DNA from: Symsagittifera roscoffensis
Lineage: Eukaryota; Xenacoelomorpha; Acoela; Convolutidae
Direction of reading: 5' to 3'
NCBI RefSeq assembly: GCF_963678635.1
Contig: NC_087063.1
Coordinates: 8,404,386 to 8,468,385 of the forward strand
Length of the DNA stretch: 64,000 nucleotides
The notes under the pieces were generated by a model, which did not search any database, had not been told where the DNA came from, and saw only the letters and a list, made by a program, of their open reading frames with translations. Of this stretch, positions 49,001 to 61,000 are shown piece after piece. Both the position numbers and the translations under genes were made by a program. The stretch's first letter is position 1. Each line of letters opens with the position of its first letter.

Positions 49001-52000
49001 GCGCATTAAAGTCACCCATCATGATAATTTTCGATTTGTTAGGTAAAAATCTGATGCTTAATTTCAGGGAATTCAAAGTTGCTCGGAATGAAATTGGGTT
49101 CGCATAAACGTTGATAACAAACCAATCAAGTTTGACAAACTTTAACAATTGAAAACCTGTACTTGAAGCAATTCTTTTAGCAGGACTCAAGTTTGATGAC
49201 CATAACGTTAAGAAACCACCAGAATTATTTGAGCCCGGTATGAAATCGAATAAAACATTATATTTATCCAGTAAACTCAAATGTATATTTGTAAGTTTCG
49301 AAATTTTTGCTTCCTGAATGCACAAAATGAAACTGGGTGATTTTTTTAAAACTTGGCATTTTTTGATAAGTGAGTGTAATTTAGCTGGATTTCCTATGCT
49401 AAAAATATTAACGGAAAAAACATCTGGTTTTTCGCACATAAAAATTTTGCTAAAACTTCCCTCCAACCAAGTCTTCTCCGTTATTTTTAGATTTCATTTT
49501 TGGCCCTTTCTTCCGTGTTAAAACTGACCAAGAGGTTGGTGAAGTTTCACGCTCTCTTTTTGTAAGCATTCTTCCGTCAGAGGAACATTTTCGTTTGTTA
49601 TTTTCGATATTTAGTTTGTCTTTTTTTTCTTTTGCAGAGTAAGAATGAAAATCTACGACCTGATTGTTGAGAACCTCATTCTTTTGTTTTTCTTCGCTTG
49701 GAGTAGCTGCACTGTTTGTTTTAGATTCATCAATCAAAACTCCAGATGGTGGTGCTTCAACATTCTTATCTTCTTCATTTTCGGTACCATCACAAAACTT
49801 ATCGATTGTTGTTTTGTCATCGTTTTTCTCGTCGCTGGCATTATTGGAGCTTGGTTTTTGTGGGTAGTGATTATTTGGATTTTTGGTTATTTGGTTCCCT
49901 ATGTTACACCAATCATCGTGATGACCTTTTTCTTGGCGTCCAGACATCTTGCATTTTTGACATTCATGTAGTGAAGGTATGTGAAACGAGATTTCTACAC
50001 CTTCCCACATTTTGAAGCCATCCATTCTCGATTTATAAGACCAGTCCTTCAGCTTTTTCTCTTGTTCTTCGTTTTGTATTTTAACTTCTAAAATTGCTCT
50101 TCCTGTGTAAACATACTGACCCGGTTCAGTTACGATACAGGTCTCACGTTGGAATATGGGGCTATGAATTATGTCTTCTGGCAATTGGAGAATTAATTTC
50201 GCTTCGATATCGTTGCATACATAAGGCAAGTTCGACAATTTGATTTTTGCTAGTTTAGGGTAAATGTTCTTGGGTCTATGAGACCTTGGAAAGCATCCCA
50301 TGGGAAATACCGTCCTGTTAAGAAGAATGATTCCTTCGCTTTTGATGCTAGTTATGAATTGCTCTGCTTCGGGGGGAGCAATAACTGTCAGTGTATGAAG
50401 TTTGCGGTCATCTTTCGTCACGGTTATTGTTTTTGAGATTGTCATCTTCTGTTGCATTGTTGTGGGGAATTGTTTAAGTATATCGGAAGCACAACTTCGA
50501 TATGCCTGAGCCACATTTTCAGCTGACCTTACAATTTCTCTCGAGAATGGGGGGATGATTTTGATTATTTGGATTTGTTTTGTTTGTGTCGTCGATTTGT
50601 TTGCTGTTAGCGCATTTCTGAAATTTGTCTCCGTTTCAATCAGCACTTCATGAGTAATTGGTAGCTGAGATTCCGTCAGTTGTTGTTGACTCATGACTTG
50701 GTTTTACTCAATGGGGGGCAAAAAAGCCTTCACCCGTAGGTATACTTGAAAAAAAATTAGATTTTTCTCTTTCAAAATGTAGAAATCAAAAGGCAAAAAC
50801 ATCAACTATATTGCACGTGCGTTTTTTTTTTGTAATGTGTATCCATATTAACAAGTTTGCGTAATGTGTATCCATATTAACAAGTTTGCGTTTATTTTAT
50901 TTGAATAATTCTAATGTATTTGCTTCAGGCGCCCTCAGTTGGTAGCAATATTCAACTGCATTTACGTTGGTAGAACGCTTCTACAACGGTTTAAATTATT
51001 CTTTTTAAATGGATGAAGCTGTAACCAAAATATACTACTATGTTTTCATTTTTCAATTTTTTTTCTAAATTGAAAATAAAAAAGTATTGATTTTTTTTGA
51101 CATGAACATGCATTTGGTTCGCCAAAATTCATAGCAGTGATTCAAAAATTGGATTTTTGTTATGAGTAAGAAATTTACTTTCGAGAGGTTGAGTGCGCAC
51201 TCCCGTCTAAGTCGCGAGCACAGCTACAACAGTACAGTGTTGATCTCGAGAAAACACTGTACTTTTGTAGCTGTGCTCGCGACTTCTACGTTTGGATAAT
51301 TGTCACTCTGATTAATAATTAGGGATCTCTTGAACTATATCCCTCTTCTGCATGGGGGGATTCATTTCTAGGTTTAAATTTCTTATTTGCTTAATCGTTG
51401 ATTTCTTTCTTAAAAGGGCTACAATCGTTTCCAGGTACCCGAGGGAGGGATATAGTTAATGAGACTCCAAATTACAACCATCAATTCAGAAATTAAACAT
51501 TAAGAAAAGGGGTTTTGATGGACGAAAGGGGGTATCAAAAACGAATTCACGAAAATCTTCAGTTAACATCCTCTTTTTAACTGTCCTGCAAACTGATATT
51601 CGCAAGTTTTCTTCTGAATTCTGATTGATTAACAGTATTTTCGGTCCTTCTGGCTTTAAGGTATTCGCCCGAACAGCTCTTGTAACTGTGAAACTTTATA
51701 TCTTACCCCGTTAGCAATGAGTTTTCCTAACGCTTTATTGACATTTTCGAGGTGTTTGAAAAAAATTGAAAACATTCCTTCGTGCCTTTGATAAAATTTG
51801 CTCAGTGGTGTGTGCATATTTTTGACAGCGGCTGTTTTTTTTCTTCAATTTTTTGGTCAGCCATTTCGGAATTTTTGATATCTGCGAAAACCCTAGAATG
51901 GCCATCATCTTTGAGGATTGTTTGGAAATTTTTGATTTGAAGCAGTATTATATGCCAACCTTTCAGATTTCTTTTTTTATAATCGTTTTAGGTGTCATCA

Positions 52001-55000
52001 TGGCTAAACTCGTCATATGTTACAATAGACTGCATAAAGGCATGAAGAACAAATCAGTTTCCAATAGTTAATTTATTCACAATCTAAAGAGTTTGCAATC
52101 GCTGATTCAGTTCTTGATCAGTGGCAGGTTATCCAATATCGTTTAATCAGCGCTGAAAATCTCAGTGGTTAATCAGCGCTGAAACATTTCTGAATTGGAA
52201 CAGATTTTGCGGAATCAGCGAAGCCCTGATTGTTCCGACTGCCTTTTAAGGTCTATGGAGTAGTGCTCGCTTTAAAGAATAATAATGAAATGTTCTCAAA
52301 AAGAAAACAAGACTGCTCGTATCAAGGCAAAGACCTGAATGTTCCAACTGCCTTATAAGGTCTACGGAGCAGTAATTACATGAAAAAATTAAATGTAATA
52401 AAAAATTATTTTACTATTTTTTAATTTGAGACTTTTTGTGAAAATCAACCCTCCACGCCATATAAAAGTCAAAGTAATAAATTAAGCTCCTAGTAACAAA
52501 CTAATTAGGGCAAATTAGCTTCGTTCAACCAATTTGGAACGATTTCTAAGATGGATTAAATCTCCGCTTACGCGTTAATAGTCCCGCGTGTTAAAAGTCC
52601 CTAATTGGCCAAAATGGCAATCTTTAAACCCCCATAACTTTACAAAAACGATCACAGATGAAATATCTGTTCAAATTCAAGCTCAGGACAACGATACCTT
52701 TTGAATGATGAAAAAAAAATCCGTCAAAAAAGGCTAGTTAAAAAGTCGAAATTTGTCTGAAGACAAAAAAATCCACATAGAGCACAAATATTCTGTTACT
52801 TTCGTTACAAAATCGGAACAAATGAGAATTACTTCATAAGACTCTGAGTGAGATTTTTTGAAAATCACCACGCATCACGCTATGTAACGTACCAAGTGAT
52901 TTGTTTCGCATATAGCAAAGTAATCAATAAACTAAGTAGCATGCCTCAGTTTAATTTGGAACGATTTCTAAGACGGTTAAGACTCCTCGTAAATTAGGGC
53001 AAAGACTCCTCGTAAACCTGAGTGTTCCGACTTCCCCTTAATCTATATAGAATTTTCGGACAATTTTAAAGAACAAATGTAAAAATTTGAGTCGTACGAA
53101 ATTAATGCGACCGATTAGCTAGCCTCAATTCAATTTGGAGCAATTTTGTTGCGTAGAATAGTTGTCCACGCATAAGTATTTTGCGTTACGCTTTCAGAAT
53201 TATGAATAAAATTTTCAAGCGCGACTAAAATAATCCAGAGCATGGCCAAATTGCCAAATTTTTTTAACTCCCAAAGCTTTACGAAAAATGATCGGAGGTA
53301 AAATATATTTTATAATTTGATTTCAGGTAGTCGCTATCTTCAATTGGGCATAACAATCGTTTGTTAAAAACTATTATTTCGATCGCCGAAACTGACTAAA
53401 AAAACACCAGTTATATATACTCGGTTTTAATCAAAACTCGGAACAATAAAATCTTCGATTACGCTTTAACAGCACGAAATATATCGCAAATAACAGTCCT
53501 AAATTGGCCAGTTTTGGCAAAATCAAACCCCCATAATTTAAAAAAATATGATTTATCCTCTAAATTTTGAGCTCAAGACAACAATAATTTTTGGATGGTA
53601 CAAAAAATGTTGTCCAAAATTGCTAATTAAAAAGTCCAAATTGGTCTGGAGAAGGACAAAAATTCCGTCATTTTCTTCGAAACAAGAGTTTTTATGCCAG
53701 GGTAAAGCCCTGAGAGTTACATTTGCACTTCAACTTCTTTGAAACTGTTTTTGAAAACATCAACTGAAAAAATTGACATAATTTTTGAAAATACTGAAAA
53801 AAAATGTTCGTTTTTTTTTTAGATCTACATCCCCCCGCACGCAATGTCAGATACAAAGTGATGGTCTTAGCGTCCAGGATTTCATAAATAACACCAAATA
53901 GTCTGCGTCAATTAATTTTAGAACGATTTATGAGCTGAATAAACAGCCGCATATCCGTTAATTTCATGAAATATCTCGAGCGTTAATTGTCCCTAATTAG
54001 CCAAATTGACAATTTCCTAAGTCAGCCCGAATGAACACTTATTAAAGCAGGAGACTCCACCTCAACTTAAATAAGAGAGCTCTTCAAAAACTTTGTCAGT
54101 TGGTTCGCTTTTTTTCGTATCCTCTGTTAGGACAAATTACTGTCCCTGTGGTGCTCTTTTTTACTGTAATCAAAACAGCTACCTGCTCAAGCTAGTTGTG
54201 CGCTAGCCCGACATGGTTCAAGAGAAAAACCCAGAGCTAAAGATGAAAAACGTAATTCTATACTGCAAAAGTGTGCCACCTAACAGGAAAAAATATGTCT
54301 TTGTTTTAGACCCGTATCACTGTTTGGCGGGTAACCCAGTGATGCAGACAATTAACTGTGTGGACTATGCCTCCTTCGGATTGTCCTACCGTCCCGAGAG
54401 TTCCTACTTCTATTCCACTGGGGGAGGGAAGGTACTGATTGACCCCAAGGCCCAGTTCTCCTGCGAGGGAGTCCTCAAAGGGTTCGAGTACTTCGTCAAA
54501 GCAGCATCAGCTGGAGACGTGATCAAATTCAGGGTAAATTTAAACCTTTGGTAATTTTTGAAAAAAAAATGTGTTTGCGTCGTCAAAGGAAATTTTTGAT
54601 GGCTTTTTCTGGAGTTTCTATTATGTCACATAAAGTTGTTTCTTGGGTTGAAATTTTCTCTGTCGTTCAAAAAGTACAGAAGGTGAGTCATTGTTGTTAT
54701 CATTAAGAGCACAACAAAAACAAAAATGTATATAGATATTTAAGCAAAATCAATTTTTTATCAATATGTTTCCTGACACTTTTTTTGGTAAGTAAGTACG
54801 TTTAAAGTTTTCAATCTAAGATGAAACATTGAGGATACGGCTTTTAAATCCCACTTAAACGGTTCAGTTTCATCTTGATTTTGTTAATTTGAAGAAACCA
54901 TGACTGCTATACACTGTCTAGAAGTCAACAAGAACTTGATGTTGAAACTACTTTTTGATTACCAAAAAAAATAGTTTGAATATAAATCATGCTAACTTTT

Positions 55001-58000
55001 TTTTTAGCTCTACGAGCCGAGTTGTGCGGGTGGCACAGTGTACTGCTACGAGACAATGGAATGTCTTGCCGAGGGAGATCCCTGCCTGCCCCCCTTTTCA
55101 AGCGACTGTGGGGACGCCTTCTGTCAGTTGGGGGGAGGGTGTACCGACGGAATGTGCAGGAGTGCCAATCGGTCTGAGGCGTTCAATGGCGTGGGGTACA
55201 CTATGGTTCCAGATGCGGAATGGACGGTGAGTTACTTTCTTCGAGAACTTTCAGTTTTTTGCTCCAAATAGCTTTGATATTCTGATTATAAAACAATTTC
55301 ATCAGGGTCGTCTGAAAACAAAGCATATGGTCTAATAGGTTCTATCAAGCTTGATACTGCTTTGAGAAATCAACAAAAATTGGCATTTTTTTCAATTGCC
55401 AGCCTGAAAATAATTTATGATTTATTATTAACTACGAAAGTAAAAGAAGAATTCAGGTCAAAACAAGATTTGAGGTGCCTGAACACAGGCTGCAAAGTTC
55501 CTCGGCGTTCTCTCAAACTGATTTGAATTTTTTAATGAATGGAATCTAAAAACAAACAATTTAATATATTTATAATAGGCAAAAATTGTGGTATTTGAAA
55601 ATAAATGAAGACTGGTTTCAGGCCCTATATTTCTTATTAATTAGTTAGCCAATTGCGAGCGAACTAGTTGGCTTATCGCATTGTTGTGTTTAATGGACAT
55701 TATAGCCGGGAAGCTCACAAATTGTAACTGTGCTAACATACACCCAGTACAAGTTCCAGTTCAGATCTGAAAAAAATATGTTTCAGATCTAAATTTCAGA
55801 TCTGAACAAGGTTGTGAAATTTTAAAATAACACTTGAATAATTTAAGAATGGGTTATTTCAGATCTATATTCAGATCTGAAATTTTGTTTTTCTTGGTTA
55901 TTTCAGATCTAAAAAAATTATTTTAAATCTAATTTTAGATCTCAACTTTAGTTTTTCTTTGTTTTTTTTTCAGATTTAAATAAAACAATGATTCAGACAT
56001 AGTTTTCGCTATTTTTCAGTATTTTATAGCTTCTGCTAGCTGCTAGCAGGAACTCCGCAAAGTCTCCAACCGTAGACTGCTGCAATATAGTTCGCAAAGC
56101 ATGAAACATGAGATAAACATCGGAAACGCATAAGTTGCGTATGAAAACCAAAATATATTTTTTAAAGTGCTTGAATAATTTTTAAATAGTTTTTTAATAA
56201 GTCTGTTAATAATTTTTAAAAACTTTTTAAAACAGCTGAGCAATAAAATTAGTTTGAAGAAAAAACTGTTTGTCTAAATTTTGAGAATTTTTTTTTACCG
56301 GTATTTAATCAAAATATTATTGTGTATTTCTGAAACAGCAAAAAATGAAAACTCAATTGTTTCCTTCGAATGCATATTATATAATTTAACAAAGCGTTTC
56401 TCAGATTTAATTTCAGATCTTAAATTTTGTTTTGCAAAGTAATTTCAAATCTGAAATTTCCTATTTCAGGTCCAAGTTTCAGATCTGAGAATCAAATTCT
56501 GCAAGAAATATATAGAAAATCTGCTGGGTACGGGAGGGTTAGAGTAAAGATTTCTATCTATCCGCAGTGATAAAAATGGATAAGATAAAGTCTATTATAT
56601 GCAGAAAAATAGACAGTTTTCAGACCTATTGTAAACTTAGATAGTGAAACTTCGATTATTGTTCCGACTTTCGAAACGAAAGTAACGGAATATTTGTGCT
56701 CGGGGTGGGTTTTTTTTTTCTTCAGACAAATTTCGACTTTTTAACTAGCCATTTTTGACGGAATTTTTTATATCATTCGAAAGCTATTGTTGTCCTGAGC
56801 TTAAATTTGAAAAGATATTTCACCTGTGATCATTTTTCGTAAAGTTATGAGGGTTTAAAGATTGCCATTTTGACCAATTTGGGACAATTAACGCGCGATA
56901 TAATTCGCGCTATTAACGAGTTAGCGGAGATTTAATCCGTCTTATAAATCGTTCCAAATTGGTACAAGGAAGCTTATTTGCCATAATTGATTTGTTACAA
57001 GGAAGAAAATCTATCTTTTTGTACTTTATTTGGCGTGTGGGGGGATGATTTTCATTAAAAAAATTCAAATTTTAGAAAAAAAAATTTCAATTTATTTTAT
57101 TTCTTTTAATTTTTTATGTTATTACTGCTGCTCCATAAACCTTAAAAGGCAGTCGGAACATTCAGGGCTTCGCCCTGATACGAGCAGTCTTGTTTAGTTT
57201 TAATGATCGATTACAGGCGGATGTTTATCAAGCCGCCATATCTACAAACCGCTATAATTTGAAGCCAAAATCCGAAATTTTATCAGCATAACAAAAATTG
57301 CTATAAAATTTCGCATCAGTTGCATAACAACATTGAAAATCTGTTGTTAAGTACGTAACATTATTATATTTTGGCTTGTTATAACGGTATTTTTTTTGGT
57401 GTGTTGGCTCTTCGACTTGTTGGCATATCACCCAATTACAATGAAATTTGTTTGCAAAAAACTTATACTATATATTTTCAAAGTTGTACAGTATAAAATT
57501 TTTGCAACCAAAGTTCGTTGTAATCGGGTGATGGGCCAACAAGTCGAAAGTTCATCAAATTAAAAAAAATTATCTGTAATGATGACAATTTTGGGTTTTC
57601 AAAAATTGCTTAACTATTTTTCGGCTAGAGTTGTCTAAGCGAAGTTCGCTAAGTGAACACGAGTTTTTCAATTTGAACTACCTAGTTTTTTTCAAAATAA
57701 TTTGTTGCTAGTTTTGCTCTGAACTTTATTTTATCTTTTCCAAGGTCACCCTTGACGCCGACTGCGCAAGTGGGTGTGGGTGTCATGGAATATACAAACT
57801 CGATCTCGGAACCTTCGAGGCGCCGGACCACTTCCGTGTCTATCCAGGGTATATTCTGGCACTAGACCCTGGAACTGCCAAAGTGTACTACACTGTGGAT
57901 TCCACTTCTACTGATGTCGTCTATGAGGTAATGAAGATGTTTATTATGCTATAAGAACTTTATGCTAGTTCATCGACTCAATTTAATAATGTATGATGGC

Positions 58001-61000
58001 GGAGTGGGTGGTGTTCGGGGAAGTTTTTCATGCCAGAAGGACCAAATATCCAAAAATTTTATTTACCAAGTTTGAAATTTCAAGTTTTCTTAAAGTTTTC
58101 AAAATATATGCTCAAAAACTGTCAAAAGACAAAAATAAATTGAAAGTTTTCGCGAATTCGGTCCATCTGTTATGAGAATAATAGCCACGGTCCTAAACAT
58201 TGAAAAAACTTGTAGTTTATAATCTTTTCAGTAGCGTGCCCCCCCCCCCCTCAATTCTGGTTGCCAAAATTTTCCAAAGGGTCTCTCCTTTGGTATAATT
58301 TTACGACATCCATTTTCGTTGGACAACCTCAAACTATTTCTAAAGGAGCCTTTGGCGCTTATATAAATAATTTTGAGGAGGGAGCGCAAAAAGTGCCTAA
58401 AAACGCCTTTTTTGGCCTGTTTTTTTTTTTAAAATTGACTGGGGCGCAGAAAATTTTTGACAAAACAGGGTCTTTATAGTTTTAGCTCGGAATATCAAAT
58501 GGGTCGATCTAAAAAAAAAGTCGTGAAAATTTTCATTTTTTTTGAAAAACCGCCCCCCCCCCCCCCGACTATAAAAATTTCTGCTCACGCTCATGAATCT
58601 ACTATAGCTTCATGTTGTTCTTACTGTCACGTATCCCCCCTCCCTATACTGTCCCCACGGAGAACACCAATCGTTTGACATGTAACAATAATATTTCCAG
58701 ATCTGCTACCGTTTTTGTGCTTTTTTTCCTAAAAAAGTAGATCTTTTAACGCTGCCAACGCCAACAGTGTACTATTCTCTATATTTTTTCAGTTTTTAAA
58801 TAAATAAAAATCCAACATGCTAGTTTTTTCAAAATTGAAGAATCTAAAATGTTTTTTTTTTCAGCCGCCCTCGGTTGAGGAAAAGAATCAACTGTGTTTG
58901 CATTTCCAGAGTATCTTTTGTGTTAGTTAAATTATTCGATTAATTTAATTCCACTTTTGGCACAACCAACAAAACTAGGAGAAGTTTTCGAAAATTTTTA
59001 GTTTTTTGTTAATGCTTATACAATTTTAAAAATCTACGTGAAAAACCATGAAAACTCTAGCGACGTTTCCAGCAGCTAAACATAAATGGTGATTATATAA
59101 TTTTAAACTGAAAACATTCGAATGAAGTTGAGTGTGAAAGCATTCCCGTGAATGTTTGACCTCTTTATACGGTTTAAAGACCTGCGTTGCAAAGTTGACA
59201 ACAACGGTAGCTGGTGGTTAATTAGCTGCCATTGGCGAGCCAATGTATAAAATAGAGGCTGAACACAAGTTCACGTCAAAAAATTGAACATTTTTTTTTC
59301 AATCGCAACAACGTGAATGCACTCATTATGTTGCTGTCGAAACATAAAACTGTCGAAACATTCAAATATATCTACTTTTTAAGAAAATGGTGGGATGTTC
59401 GTGATTGGTGTAACTTTTTCTCGAGATTTTTTTTCTCTTTTCAAGTAGAAATCTTGAATCATGCTATTAACTAATCAATTGTGTGATTAAAGCGACTTAA
59501 CAACTTAATCAGGCTCTCAAACCTACTATCCAAAATCTATTGAGACTATACCTATTTGGTCTTAGTAATACGTTAATGGACGCTAAATACATCTTTTAGT
59601 AATTTAAATAACATTTGAGAGGATTTTAAAAAATCAAGGACCAAGTTAACATCCTCCCCCCTAAACACGTTTAGGGGGGAGGATGTTAACTTGGTTCTAA
59701 GTTGGGAATTTTCAGCCAATCAGAATCGAGCATTTTACATGCAGCCCTTAGCAAATTTAATTTAATTTAAGCGCTGGGGTGGAGGATCTTTACTTGGTCT
59801 ATTTGGGGGGAGGATGTTAACTTGATCCAAAATCCAATCTTTTCATTTTTCTGAAGCATGCCATCAATGTTTAATTCAAAAACTGTTTCATAGATGTCGA
59901 AAAGCAGTCAAAAATGTCAAAGTTAGCTTTGACATGAGCAGCCTTACTGTTTCAAAAATTACGCTCTCCAACAAAGAAAGCTCAAATCTCGCAAAAGTGA
60001 GATTGACTTTGTTTTTATGATGTATATTATGTCTTAGATTTATCAGCGGAATAAAAAAAACTTTTTTACTTATTAATTCTGTTTTCTCAAATTAGGTTAG
60101 CTCTTTCTAAATGGTGCCAATCTTTGAATATTCTCGAAAGTGTAAAAGCTTTCAGGTCATTTAGTTTGTTTCTTTGCAAATGCTTCAAAAACAATTCGTG
60201 GTTCTTGTGTTTTTTGGTATAATTCCAACGCTCTGTTGACAACTGTCAAAATTACTAGTCCTATTGCGTTCTTTGGTACCTAATTTACTGCTTGGCTCTG
60301 GGGTCTAAAAAAGTGTTTCAATGTTAGCTAGGAAAATTCAGCCACTTAAAATACAAACTTAAACACCCAATCACTATTGGCCAGCTTTCACTGTAAGCCC
60401 TGTCGCATCAGTGAAGTTTCAAACATTTGCCAACACCCAAAAGTTTCGAGACCAGAGAAAATTTGGAAATCGTCAATCATTTTGTGTTTTAGTTCACGTC
60501 TGGTCCCGGTCCCTTCCAGGGCGACCCCGCTGGAACTGACGTGGCCAGTTATCCGGGCACAAGCGACACTGGCTATGGCATCAAGTGGGCATTCCAGGGA
60601 CACCTCGCCCAAGTTTCTACCATCAATCTCACTAATCTTCTTCCGTGAGTCGGGAAAAGCGAGCTTGACAAGGAAGGTTCCAAGAAATCATCTTTTATGA
60701 TCGCGTTTTAATCCAAGAAAAAAAGTTGGTCAAACCTTGTAGGTATGTAGTTCAACGAACTCCAATCAGAGAAGTGCGAGCGAGGGCGGGGACCTCAATT
60801 TTGGTTGCCAAAATTTTCCAAAAAATTTTACATTGATAATATTTTTGATTTTTATAGGGCAACTATCTCTTATTTTTTCTGAAGGTGTCTTGGGCTCCAA
60901 ACAGGCATAAAATTTGAGGAGGAGCGCGTATCAATAAACGCAGTTTCCATTTTTCAAATAATTTAATAATTAATAACACTAATAATATTATTAATTACAC

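Larger units (their letters stand above)
46019..50750 (-). mobile_element. L1/Tx1-like LINE retrotransposon, nearly intact
   Basis: On the minus strand: short 5' leader, ORF1 (50694-49450), ORF2 endonuclease part (49466-48132), ORF2 reverse-transcriptase part (48091-46199), a 3' untranslated region and a 32-nt poly(A) tail (T run 46019-46050). ORF1 and ORF2 overlap by 17 nt. ORF2 is broken only by a one-base change in an A8 run at about 48140. The 5' boundary is uncertain and no target duplication was found. The element sits antisense in the 13.4-kb intron of the PKD gene. L1/Tx1 assignment rests on RT motif texture and the CCHC-type ORF1. Confidence 0.9.
55227..57744. other. Intron with AGATCT-rich block and repeats
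   Basis: 55760-56490 is dense in TTCAGATCTGAA-like palindromes. 56640-57195 is a plus copy of the GGGCTTCGCCC family. 57411-57548 is a hairpin MITE. No exon seen. Confidence 0.6.
57928..60492. other. Intron with MITE copies and a perfect palindrome
   Basis: 58230-58600 is a hAT-MITE family copy (AAAGGGTCTCTCCTTTGG, CTAAAGGAGCCTTTGGCGC). 59641-59694 is a 25-bp perfect inverted repeat. 59880-60120 carries family A sequence. No exon seen. Confidence 0.6.

Noticed and set aside
49645-49971. Hydrophobic plus-strand frame of 108 codons
   Set aside because: Antisense shadow of the LINE ORF1; no independent support.
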